The notes beneath the pieces are model-generated. The model had not been told where the DNA came from and made no database searches. It worked only from the letters and a program-made list of their open reading frames with translations. 64,000 nucleotides of DNA from assembly GCA_000733355.1 (NCBI GenBank), contig JNVV01000012.1:585655-649654 (forward strand), written 5' to 3'. The translations under genes and the position numbers were made by a program. The stretch is from Falciphora oryzae (taxonomy: Eukaryota > Ascomycota > Sordariomycetes > Magnaporthales > Magnaporthaceae). Shown piece by piece: positions 53,051 through 63,625 of this stretch; within the stretch, counting starts at the first letter, position 1, and the number at the start of each line of letters is the position of its first letter.

Positions 53051-53610
53051 CCATAGGAAAGCTCCGAAAGCTCCATGCCAAACGCAAGGTACAAAACGCC
53101 CTAAATACGCGCAACGGGCCGAGCACGAAAAACACTTTGCCCAGCGCGCTGGCTTTGGGAACAAAAGTGTTGGTGCATAGGGAAAACGGCGAGTGGAAAG
53201 GACCGTACAAGGTTTTTTAAATGGCAAATAACGAAGTGACGATCGAGACTGTCAACGGCCCTTCAACGTTCCGGAACACTGCTTGCAAGCCATACCACAA
53301 AGCGCAGGAGCAGGAAATTGCAATAACGGAAAAACAACCAGCCCCGTTCGAATATTTACTACAAACGGAACCAAAACGGAAAGGGAAACCGCTAAAAATT
53401 ACGAGAACAGTGGCGGCAAATGCGTCCAGCGATAGCGAAGCCCTTTCCGAAATCGAAGTTGCACCCCCACCCGCACCCGCTAGGCCCGGTAAACCACGGA
53501 GGGCACCTGCTTAAAAAGCACCGGCACTAATGGCACCCGAAGCACCAGCCCCCAAACGACGAGGACGACCCCCGCGCCAAGCAGTAACGGCATTCCTAGC
53601 CTAAAAAAAG
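53051..53610 (+). pseudogene. Copia G integrase tail and linker
   Basis: LRKLHAKRKVQNAL, LALGTKVLVHRENGEWKGPY, then NNEVTIETVNGPSTFRNTACK (open 53221-53514), followed by a Pro/Ala-rich linker (EVAPPPAPARPGKPRR) leading to RT. Confidence 0.8.
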
Positions 53611-54576
53611 AAGGAATTTTTACGTTTGGCGCTCCAATACCGATAGGAGGGCAAAATCAAAGCTCCCGGACGCCCATTCGAGGAATCCGACTAGCTTAAG
53701 ATCGAAGCACTCTTTGCCGCCGGAGTGATTAAACCGATTAAACTAAGCGGCATTGGCAGCGCGAAAATCTTTGGGTCCCGCTTCGTTAAAGAAGTTAAAG
53801 GCACTAACTCGATCCCTTATAAGAAGTCGAAATTTGTGGTGCAAGGATATAGCGATTAGGAAAAAAAAAGCTTCCTTACCTAGTCCCTAACGATTATGCG
53901 ATGCAGCTAACGCCTAATCCTTGCGCTTAGCCCGTCCCTTATGGAACGAAGCTTTATGCTAATGATTAAAAACATTAGCTAAGCGTATACCCAGTCCGAA
54001 ATAGAGCTGCAAAGGGAGGTTATTTTACGCTTTCCTAAGGAATTGGAATATCGGTACCCAAAGGGCACGGCCTTTTAACTGATCAAACCGCTTTACGGAT
54101 TGGCCGAAGCAGGGCTGCACTAGTTCGTTACGTACCAGAGGTACCATAAAGAACGATTGGATTGTTCCATTTCGAAATATGATCCGTGCTTGTTTATTTT
54201 AAAAATCGGCCAAAGCTTTGGAATAGTTGGCATATAAACCGACGATATTTTAAACCTAAGCAACGCCGAGTTTATGCAAAGGGAAGAAACAGCGCTTTAG
54301 GAAGCCGGGTTTAAAGCGAAACCAAAATCGATCCTATACCCCGGAAACGAAAGCAACTTTAACGGGTGCAAAATTTTGGTTAGACAAAACGCTGTTACTA
54401 TGCAGCAAAAGGGATAAGCAAATCGTTTGGAGCTAGTAACTGCGGGATTAAACGATACCCAATAGCAGTACGTCGTACAGCGCGCACGAGGGGCATATGT
54501 AAGTTCGATATGCCAGTTAAAAGCCGCTTTCGACTACTTTGTAGCTACATAAGCCAAAAATCCTATAAACACAAAC
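53611..54576 (+). pseudogene. Copia G reverse transcriptase
   Basis: RT landmarks IKPIKLSGIGSAKIF, KFVVQGYSD, ELEYRYPKGTAF, KPLYGLAEAGLH and the active site area GI-x-TDDILNLSNAEF near 54237. Heavier damage than in flanking domains. As in copia F, TDD stands in place of the YVDD box common in Ty1/copia. Confidence 0.85.
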
Positions 54577-55212
54577 GTGTCTAAGCTTAACAAAAGGATC
54601 CAATGGCAAATCGACAATACAAACAGAGGCTTAAACTACGTGCAATTAGATTTGCAAACAGCCAGCTTGTATGTGTTTGTAGACGGGTCCTTCGCTAATA
54701 ACCAGGACCTTAGTTCACAAATCGGCTTTGTGATCGTCCTAAGCAACGAAGGAGCTACAAAGCAGGAAAACAGCTTCCGGGTTACCGGCAACATCTTGCA
54801 CTGGAGCTCCGTAAAATGCAAAAGGGTTACAAAAAGCGTTTTAGCGAGCGAGATTTACGGCATGGTTAGCGGCTTCGATATTGGCTATGTCCTAAAAACA
54901 ACGCTCGCAACGATTTGTGAAAAGCTGGATCTGCCCCCTTGCAAGTTGATCATCTGCACCGACAGCTTCTCGCTATACCAATGCCTTGTTCAGCTGGGGA
55001 TTATTACGGAGAAACGCCTTATAATAGATATTATGGCTTTCCGCGAGTCCTACGAGGCGCGCGAGATCGACGAGATTAAATGGATCGCAGGGGCAGACAA
55101 CCCGGCTGACGCCATAACAAAGGAGCTGCTAAACAAAGCTTTAAAGGACTTTGTAAGCAGCAATTTAACCACCGTAAGAGTGGAAAGATGGGTAAAGCGG
55201 GATTATAAATAA
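54577..55212 (+). pseudogene. Copia G RNase H, intact frame
   Basis: 211 open codons to the natural stop. SLYVFVDGSFANNQDLSSQI with the first Asp, HWSSVKCKRVTKSVLASEIY with Glu, KLIICTDSFSLYQCL with Asp, and WIAGADNPADAITKEL with the final Asp: a complete copia RNase H catalytic set. It degrades the RNA strand during cDNA synthesis. It is the C-terminal part of the polyprotein, not a separate gene. Confidence 0.92.
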
Positions 55213-55776
55213 AAAAAAGCTAGGGAATGCATACAAAATCGTTTTCTATGGTACCAAAACGCCAAAATCCCTAAAGATAACGTAAAAATCGACAAAATAA
55301 AGATGCTTAGATCAAAAGAGCAACAAACGACCATGCCGAAACAACAAACGATCTCACAACCAAACTTTTCCAAATATCCCGTCAAACTCTCCTTCACTCC
55401 TCCTCCTCGTTATCCCTGCCATCTCCCAGCCAAGCAGCTTCGTACATTTTCAAAGCGGCCGCGCGGCCCGCCGCCTTCCGCTTTGATCGCGTTATCATCA
55501 GGAAGTCGGCATTAGCATCCTCCTAATCCCCATCCTCAGCCGCCAGCTGCAACATGCACTTGGTGGCGATACGCCACTTGTTAAGGGTTTAAAAATCACA
55601 AAACATACGTCAGCAAGCGCACCCAAAGCACTAAACTGGGAAAACAAAATTTACCTTTTTGTCGCGATTATCGCAACCCCATTCCACCATAAACTTAAGC
55701 GCCGGACGCAGCGCAATCGAAGGACTGGAAAATAGTTAAAACGAGCTTTAAAAAAGATATGGGAAAATCGAAATGC
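55213..55776. other. Copia G region between pol and antisense ORF
   Basis: Counterpart of 14236-14818 in copia F. No gene. Contains GCGGCCGCGCGGCCCGCCGCC-type GC-rich sequence (55456-55475) and AT-rich stretches. Holds the convergent 3' ends. Confidence 0.45.
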
Positions 55777-56271
55777 TCACATAGGCTGACAAGTGTGGCC
55801 CGACGCGCACAACCAACAGCGCTTCTTAACCGGGATTATGTCCCGACAGCCATCGCCCTCCTTCATTTTGCCGGCGAAAGCGGACTTTAAGCAACCCAAG
55901 CAAAGGACAGCGCGTAAGGCGCCCTTTCCACCGCGCGGACCCGGTGCAAAAACCGTCTTACTACCAACAGCAGGCCTAACGATCTTAATGGCCGCCTTCT
56001 TCTTCTTATCCGACGGAGCAGGCGCAAAATCGGCGTTTTTAAAATCAAAATCATCATCGAACGGGTTAAGGAACTAATCGACAGCGGCGTCGGCAACCGC
56101 GGGCGCAAGCGCGACCGGAGGTGCAAAAATGGCCATCGCAAAATCGAAAGCCTCAGCGGCAAGGCCTTGGAGCCGCTTTAAGGATCTGCCACCGCTGCGC
56201 GCAACAAATCGAAGCTTCCGAGCCTTTTTAGCGACCGTACCAGATTTGGTGTTGCCCTTTTTGTTGCCCAT
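55777..56271 (-). pseudogene. Copia G antisense basic, Cys-rich ORF
   Basis: 165 codons antisense to pol, one internal stop (VD-stop-FLNPF, a Gln in F) and otherwise collinear with copia F 13750-14235. The Cys module is complete: LGC pair (C-x2-C), GDGC, then RCWLCASGHTCQPM, giving C-x2-C-x14-C-x9-C-x2-C-x5-C. N-terminus MGNKKGNTKSGTVAKKARK. Start context ACTATGG is weaker than in F because of a C-to-T change. Unknown function. Confidence 0.75.
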
Positions 56272-56797
56272 AGTAACGAAAGCGACCGAAAAATCAACCG
56301 ACAAAAAACTAATCGAATAAAGCGGGTAAAAAATGCTGCAAACAAAAGGCAATACAGGCGGACGATTTGGATCAACGAGGTTTACCAGATCAAATTGCCC
56401 GACCTTTTAAGGGCCGGAAGGAAGGCTTTTTATAAAGCCTGGACCCGGCCTGCAAAAAGTCCTTAATCTGCGTTCCTATTGTCCCGCATTGGGTTACAAC
56501 CTGAATAGCCCGTTAAGGTTATTCACTGCTATTGTGCTTTCTAATTGCACCACCCACCGCTCTGCCCGCGCACCGCAAGCCAAGTCCGGTGGACCCCATC
56601 ACGTTATCGTTCCTATTGTCGTTATTAAGGGCGACGAGCCGCTTTAAAAGCGGTTATTCAGTCTTTTCCTGATCCGGACTACTTGGTCCGGAGATTCCCT
56701 TTGTTATTAACCTTACAAGATCCAGTAGAGCTGGGATCACGGGATTTGTCACGTGAAGGGACCTCCCAATTGCCTGCACAAAAAAAAGAGTTGCCGG
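56272..56797. other. Copia G region between antisense ORF and 3' LTR
   Basis: Counterpart of 13223-13749. Non-coding, would contain the upstream region of the antisense ORF. A purine-rich AAAAAAAGAGTTGCCGG lies immediately before the 3' LTR and is the probable polypurine tract. Confidence 0.45.
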
Positions 56798-57097
56798 TGT
56801 TGGATTGCACTGGCCTGTGCAGGCAATCGGCAGAGCTTAGAGAGGGCCGGATCCTCCTGTCCCGTGATCTCTGATCACGGGATCCGAGGACCCGCAAGCC
56901 CGCGGAGGTTGGGAGCAGGGGAGGGCCCCTTTGGTGATCTGGATCGTGTATATATAGCCTCCCTTCTGCTCCCTCTCTGGCAGATAGATTCCTTTCCTCT
57001 TCGTGCACAAGAATAGATTAATCCTCTGATATAAAGGATCATTGTTCACCTTCTTTGGAGATCTCCGAGCCCAACAGGAGTACCACTCCTACCAACA
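56798..57097 (+). repeat. Copia G 3' LTR
   Basis: 300 bp, closely matching 49268-49567, with few transitions. Followed by CGAAG at 57098-57102. Confidence 0.95.
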
Positions 57098-57117
57098 CGA
57101 AGGTAAAAAATCAAATA

Positions 57118-57545
57118 ACGTGGTTCACAAGCGAGTGACGCACACAAGCGAGTGACGCACTTCCAAATCCCATACTAAACGCCGTTTTCGACATCCTTGC
57201 TAACTCGACCAATTTTAATCCAAATTCGATGCAATTTTGTACATAACGTTTTAATTATATACTTGATTTTATATAATTATCTTCAATTTTACAACCCTAA
57301 CCCGGGTGAGATATTGAAAATGCAGGAGTTAAATTAGCGAATTTCTCAATATCTCACCCGGGTTAGGGTTGTAAAATTGAAGATAATTATATAAAATCAA
57401 GTATATAGTTAAAACGTTATGTACAAAATTGCATCGAATTTGGATTAAAATTGGTCGAGTTAGCAAGGATGTCGAAAACGGCGTTTAGTATGGGATTTGG
57501 AAGTGCGTCACTCGCTTGTGTGCGTCACTCGCTTGTGAACCACGT
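57118..57545. mobile_element. MITE M7 (428 bp)
   Basis: TA duplications at 57116-57117 and 57546-57547. Same length, TIR motif (two CACAAGCGAGTGACG copies per end) and telomere-like core as M1. Near-perfect foldback. It sits in the integrase of gypsy A, 16 bp past the copia G insertion. Confidence 0.94.
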
Positions 57546-57547
57546 TA

Positions 57548-58575
57548 ATTTTATCGCATTTTCGCTAAAAAATACTAGCGACTATACGGTGTGCATTTAA
57601 ATATTATTTTTAATAAAAATTCCAAATTTACGAGCCATTTATGGAAGGATTTCCTCCGTTTGGTAGGCATTAAGCCAAAAATAAGCACTGCTTTCCATTT
57701 TTAAACGCATAGATAAACCGAAAGGCTTAATTAAAGGCTAAAAACCTACTTTAGGTTTTTCGTAAATTACGAAATAATTAACTAGGTCAAGCTGTTACCT
57801 ACGGCGGAATTTGCTTATAATAATATATTTTCGGCAAATACCTTTATTACTCCCTTTTTCGCCAACTACGAGTACTACCTAGCTTTTAATAATCCCTTTT
57901 TTCTAAAACAAGTACTTAATCCGGCAAACTAATTTTACCGGCATTAGATAACCTAAATGCACGAAAAAGCCAAATAACCTTTCGAAAAAGCCCGGGAACG
58001 AATAAAGCATTAGGCCGACAAAAAGAAAAGCCCTTCGCCGGTTTTTACTAAAAAACAGTTCGTTATATTAAACGCCCGGCATATAAAAACCCGTCGCCCC
58101 GCTAAAAAACTCGATACCAAAATGCTTAGGCCTTTCCGGATCTTTAAAGTTATTTTTCCCACGGTGGTACGATTGGCCCTACCTAAAACCTGGAAATTTT
58201 ATAACGCTTTTTACGTGTCCTTTATCGAACCCTACCGCTTTAGCATTTAGGCACGACCTAACCCTAACTAGGTATTGCGGGAGGCCCTTTCAGTTATAGG
58301 AAATTTCGTTGTAAAAAAGGTTATAAATTCCATGGATACAGGCGGGAAGGTTCGTTACTTTGTTTAATGGGAAAATTACTTACGAAAAAAGGATTGGACG
58401 TAGGAACTTTGAGAGCATTTCGATACCGACGGATTTGAGTAATACGTTGTTGCTTTTTATTAGCTTAACCCCGATAATCCTAGGGACCCCCGCGTGCTAC
58501 AAGATATAAGAACGGCCGCATCTTTTAAACGGGCTTTAAAAGGTTTCGAAACGCGCCTTAGGAAAAGGAGGATAG
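57548..58575 (+). pseudogene. Gypsy A integrase C-terminus and tail
   Basis: Degraded end of pol: LGQAVTYGGICL (from LxQLLPxAEFA), then KEKPFAGFY and DARHIK-type residues, a degraded FHVSFI-like linker near 58210 and a chromodomain-like region near 58340-58430. A purine tract GGAAAAGGAGGATAG borders the 3' LTR. Confidence 0.65.
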
Positions 58576-58857
58576 TGTTACACGGAAGAACCTGCGGACT
58601 CACCTAATCGGCCTCATAAAAAGTCCGGGAACTGGTATAAGTCCCCAACGGCCCCGAAGCCTAAAGGCCGAAAGCCGAAAGGGCAGTGTGAATCATGTAT
58701 TCGATACTTCGCACGGATTATAAGGTGGTTTATATAAACCCTGCTATTTCCTATATCTTCCATAAGAGATTCCTTTTTTTAAGCATTTTTAAGCCTATAA
58801 AAAGATTATCTGCAATATAAAAATCCTTTTCCAAGCCGTCTTTAACCCTTTGTTACA
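58576..58857 (+). repeat. Gypsy A 3' LTR
   Basis: 282 bp, TGTTACACGG...TTTGTTACA. The right neighbour is pogo P3 sequence starting about 115 bp into that element, so the LTR sits in P3, but the missing 115 bp are not found left of the 5' LTR. Confidence 0.9.
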
Positions 58858-60785
58858 CAAAGCTAAAATTGTTTTTGCTATACGGGCAATTCAATTTAAT
58901 CTAACGTTAAGTGTGCGTTCGGCAGCTAAAATTTACAACGTTTTTAAAACTACGCTGCGTCGCCGACGCGCTGTCCAATTTGCTCGACGCGATAGCATAC
59001 CCAACTCCCGGAAATTAACGGAATCCGAAAAGGAAGCGTTTGTTAAATACATATTCGAGTTGGATTTTCGTGCATTCCCTCCCCGGCTTTTTAGTGTTGC
59101 AAATATAGCTAACCGATTGCTCGCCGAACGCGACGCGCGCGCCGTCGGCGAAAACTGGGTCGCGAATTTCGTTAAACGCTGCGTAAAGTTCGGCACGCGT
59201 TAAATTCGAAAGTGCGGCTACCAAAAGGCCAAATGCGAAAATCCCAAGCTTATTTTTAAGTAATTCGATTTTATCGGAATACTGTAGCTAAATATAGCAT
59301 TTAGGATAACGATATTTACAATTTCGACGAAACCGGCTTTTTTATAAGTATAATCGCGGCCGTTATAGTTATTACAATATCGGAAAGGCGAGGTAAAGCA
59401 AAGCTGGTCCAATTTGGCAACCGGGAATGGGTTACAATTATTTAAAAGGTTAATTGTTGCGGTTAGGCGGTTTTTTTTTATATCGTTAAAAGCAGTACCA
59501 CTTAGCTAATTGGTATTTAGAAACCGACCTCCGACGCAATTGGGTTATCGCAACGAGCGCTAATAAGTGGATTACGAACGAACTCGGCCTGGAATGGATT
59601 CGGCATTTCGATAAACATATTGCAGCTCGTTTTACGGGGTTTTATCGTTTGTTAATACTAAACGGATGCGAAAGCTACTATTTAACGGATTTCGAACTTT
59701 GTTGCCAAATGTAATAAGGGGTTAAAAACGGCTTGGAGAAGGATTTTTATATTGCAAATAATTCTTTTATAAGTTTAAAAAATGCTTAAAGAAGAAGGAA
59801 TATTTTATAAAAGATATAGGAAATAGCAGGGTTTATATAAACCACTTTGTAATCCGTACAAAGTATTAAGTATATAATTCACACTGCCCTTCCGGCTTTC
59901 GGCTTTTAGGCCTCGGGGCCGTTAAGCACTTATACCGGTTCCCGGACCTTTTATAAGGCCGATTAGGTAAGTCCACAGGTTTTTCCGTGTAACACCAAAA
60001 ATATACCATTATTACGCTTTGCATGTTTTCGCATTCGTTTCACTTCTTTCAGCCGCTTAACGTTAAATGCTTCAACTTAATAAAAAAACATACGGTCGAT
60101 AAATTAAAAACCTAATAAAATCGCACGTTAACCACGTAACTAAACTCGAATTCCTTTCGGCGTTTAAAACGGCATTTTTTAATTTTATAACTAAAAAAAA
60201 TATTTAAAAAGGTTTCCGAAAAGCTGGCTTTGCTCCTTTCGATCCGGATTCGGTTTTAAAAAAGCTAGATGTAAGGTTACGGATTTTAACTCCCTCGAGG
60301 ACGCTTTTAAACGACCCCGAGCTTTGGATTTCCAAAACGCCCTAAACAGCCAAAAAAGCAACTTCGTAATCCGAACATATCAAAACTCGGATTTCCAATT
60401 ACTAAAGCAGCTTTCCGACATTTATGCTAGTAGCTATAAACTAATTTGCGAAAAGGGCGAAAGCAATTATATATCAGGTTAACCTTTTGGAAAAAAAAGT
60501 GCTCCAAATTACGAAAAGCGAACGAAGCATTAAACAAACGCTGCAAAGCTAAAAAAAAATACGTGTCCGATTTAAAAGGTCATTTACTATTAACGAAATA
60601 CGAAATATTTTGAACCAGCAGGAGCTAGATGGACAATTATAGCAAAAAATGCGCGACTATAGGGGTTAGGAAAGGAAAGCGACGACGATTCGTTAGCGAT
60701 ATGGCATTTGCGGCAAAACCGGACACAATGCGCGCACTTGTTAGAAAGAAGTGGAAATGTCCGATGTATATAGTTCCGAATAGTT
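58858..60785 (+). pseudogene. P3 pogo-like transposase remnant
   Basis: The first open part (to 59203) keeps VRSAAKIYNVFKTTLRRRRA and RPF/LFSVANIANRLLAERD. Later landmarks: NFDETGF near 59325, NREW, the shared TAG at 59464-59466, and ERKC/CGKTGHNARTC in decayed form near 60710. At the position before the third DDE Asp this copy keeps CAG (Gln) where P1, P2 and P4 have TAG. Split by the solo LTR. Confidence 0.85.
59710..59994 (-). mobile_element. Solo A-type LTR, inverted, in P3
   Basis: 285 bp, TGTAATAAGG...CCGTGTAACA, with target duplication CCAAA at 59705-59709 and 59995-59999 inside the P3 transposase. A full gypsy A family insertion reduced to a solo LTR by recombination. Confidence 0.93.
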
Positions 60786-60875
60786 TGAATGGATTCCTGG
60801 CGTTGTTGGGTTGGTATGCGTGTCGATTGACCGGAGGTCGGGTGTGGGTGCGCCACTCGCTTGTGAACCACGTTA

Positions 60876-63625
60876 TATAATTTTAACAATGGTGGGTCTG
60901 GTCCTATGCATACCACCGGCATAAGACAAGGCACTGGTGCTACCCTGCAGGTGCTTAATGTCCCTGCTAACGCCAAGTGCATCGCATTAGCGAAATGCCC
61001 TGGCATCATACCCGAATATATTCCGCCGGGCTTCAGCGGCGGCATCAGGTGGTCGCTTAACGGGGAAGGGAATCCGGTATGTGGCTTCGGCCCCTGGTTG
61101 TGTGCATGCGGTTCCCGTGGGCCAATGCCGCTGCCGCTGCCGCCGGGCGGTTCAATTGAACATCAAATTCTGGTAGAGGCCAACAGGGATCCCGACCACT
61201 GTGGGGGAGCGCTTCAGCCCTGGTCCTGGTGGCTGCATAGCGTTGGGAATCCCAGCGGACGGGTCGTGTGGCTGAGGCACCCGCTCTGGTGGTCTTCCCA
61301 CACCGTCGGTCGGCGATGATCTGCTGCCGGAACTGCGTTGGTGCAAGGCGAAGGAGTTTGAACTAGGCACAGTCGCTTGGTATTAAGGGTCTATCCAACG
61401 ACGCGCTCGTTCCTAATTATTCGCTTCGGTCTGTGCTGCAGTAAGGGCATCTCCTTCTGGCAGTCTGGAGCTCAGAGGCCCCGGACATGCCGGGTCGCAG
61501 TGCAGCCATGTCCTCGACGGGTGGCATCCAAGACCACGGACGAACACGATGCTGGGGAGCCCGTTAGAAGCCACGCCCAAGCCCTGCCTATCCCGGCGGT
61601 GCTCGGATCTGCTTACTCGACAATGCCGGAACTCGGATCGTCGGGCTCGTACAGGAGCGATATGCCCGATGGCGAGACCGAATCCTGGGACTGCTTCATC
61701 GGGATATGGCTGAGAAGGATGGCGAGACGGATTCCGAGGCAAATGTAAAGCAGACGGTATAGTGCCGACAGCTCTGTTTGTAAGATGGCACAGAACGAAA
61801 TGGAATTTGGAAGGCCCCTCCCAGCGCAACACTTGTTACATCTAGCCCCTCTGCCTTGCCAGCGGATCGGACCTTCGATTTTTGCCGTTCTCCCTGGGCC
61901 TCTTAGAGGCATGCATTCTGCACCGTCACGCGGGTGGCCCGCGGCTGCCATGTCTCGCCACTTTCGAGCCGCCTCTCCAATACTCTATTCGGCTGCTTGG
62001 ACGAGCGGGACAGCCAAAACGTGACAGAACATTGTGTTTGGGAGGATCACGAGGGTTGACCCCGGAGACTTCGCTGCTCGACGGTCGGTGGGCGGGTAGG
62101 AGGAAGCCAGCTGATGGTGAGATAGGCGCCATCCTTCTTTTGGGTCTCCCGTCCACTGGGAGGCATTGGGCGGATTGCCAGGACACAAGGAACAAAGGCG
62201 CTTGCATTTTCCATCTAATTCGCGCTAGGAAATAAGAAGCTCGACTGCATCCCAATAGGCATGAAAAGGCAAAAGAAGTATGATTGCAATAGCGCCGCGA
62301 GGTTCCATTCCCTGCACGCCAGGATATGGGTGGCGACTGCACGCACATGCCCGTGGGCCAGCCTGGTGGCGAGCACGGGAGATGACCAGGGGCTGTGCCG
62401 GTGTTGATGGGGAGCTGAGCTATCACGTGATGGTGCGGGGGAACCAAAGTCAGCCGCGCATTTCCCGCGAGGGAAGCTCCGAGGCTCCAGCGCGGCCGTG
62501 AAGACCCGTCCTCCCCATCAACCGCGCGACTGGCTCCCGTCGTCTCGTCACAATGGCCGACCTATTTCGCCTCTTAATGTTCGTCAAGGGTTTTGCCGCC
62601 ATTGAGGTCTGCCGTCGGACTGCCTGAGGAGGGCTGCATTGTTGGGCGCAATGGAATGGGAATGCTGACTCCCTGCAGGACTCCATCGTCAAAAACGTAT
62701 GTCAACCTCCACCCTCCAAGTCTGCTGCTAGCCCGGCAACCTCAACCTCAACTTGTTCTAACCCGACACAGCTCTTACGCCGGCCCGGCTTGCACCGCTT
62801 CGTGGGGAGAATTCAGCGCGAAGTCGATGAGCTCCAAAACGGCCCGCACCCAAACGCGCCTCATCTGCGCCCTGGGGAAGCCAGCGGTAGTGCGACCATT
62901 TCCCGTCTGACCTTAATTCAGCGAGATTCGCGATGCTAACGAATTCGTCGTGGTCGTCGTCCGTCACCCCTGCTTGTACAAGACCCAAACCGTAGCAGCT
63001 TCCTGAAGCACTTTACAGACGAGATCCGGAATCAGCTGCGAGGAACGCCGAGCGAGATGCCGCCGCCCCATCCCCCTCCGCGCGGGCCCCCGACACGCCC
63101 GAGATGATCCGACCCGCCGAGTTGGTATCTTACCTATGCGCCACTCCTGTCGAGCGAGCGGCATTACAGCAAGCGCCGTGTGCTTCCTCGCATCGTCGTG
63201 CACGACGATTATTCCGAGAGAGCCTGGCTTGCGGAGTCACGACCCGGGCCCACCCCACACCCGATGGCGCCCAGCGAAGGGGCGAGGGCGGTCGGGCTAG
63301 GACTGCCGGTGATGTGTCTTCGGGCGCCGTAATGTCGCAGTCACTCTAGGGGACGTGCGGGGCGGGAATGTGTGAAGCAACCCGGCTGGGTCAGTTGACC
63401 GACCGACCGGCCTGTCGAGCTCGGCCGGCGAGTCCAACCCCTGGACGCTCCTCGAGTCCATTTGTCGTCGCCCGAGGAGAGATCTCAGGTCTCGGTTCAT
63501 GTCACCTAGGTCACAACACCAGATCCATTTCTCGCAGAAGAAGAGCTACACGCCAGAACTCAATTTATCAGATCCCAGTTTAGAGGGCTAGCGGACGAAA
63601 CGGAGAAGACACCGCCCGATGGACG
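60876..63625. other. GC-rich right flank, no gene resolved
   Basis: About 2.7 kb of GC-rich sequence without RIP-like decay. Short overlapping open frames occur on both strands, as expected for GC-rich DNA; none shows a recognisable domain or a convincing intron structure. Part may be the 3' flank of the GFA-domain gene at the right edge. Confidence 0.5.

Larger units (their letters stand above)
49268..57097 (+). mobile_element. Ty1/copia retrotransposon G
   Basis: 7830 bp, two 300-bp LTRs (TGTTGGATTGC...CCAACA), target duplication CGAAG (49263-49267, 57098-57102). Same family as copia F. Order: leader stem-loops, gag, protease, integrase, RT, RNase H, antisense ORF, LTR. Longer open stretches than in F (229 codons of gag, 202 of protease/integrase, 211 of RNase H). 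Confidence 0.96.
31844..58857 (+). mobile_element. Ty3/gypsy retrotransposon A (host of nested insertions)
   Basis: LTRs of ~285 bp at 31844-32128 and 58576-58857, same orientation. Internal parts: gag (32129-34900), protease (34931-35290), [P4], RT (37514-38423), [solo LTR plus gypsy C], RNase H and integrase (48250-49267), [copia G], [M7], integrase C-terminus (57548-58575). The order and the matching duplications at each nested site show that this is one element. Flanks do not match (GGCGC left, CAAAG right). Extremely decayed; a purine tract GGAAAAGGAGGATAG precedes the 3' LTR. Confidence 0.88.
58858..60873 (+). mobile_element. Pogo-like DNA transposon P3, 5' truncated
   Basis: Pogo sequence missing its first ~115 bp, with a solo A-type LTR at 59710-59994. 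The right end ...ACTCGCTTGTGAACCACGT is intact and followed by TA (60874-60875), but only one copy of the ~17-bp TIR motif remains. Strong AT shift marks it as an old copy. Confidence 0.9.

Noticed and set aside
60906..63203. Several 70-170 codon ORFs in the right flank
   Set aside because: They overlap each other on both strands in GC-rich DNA and show no domain; at most one could be an exon but none can be chosen.
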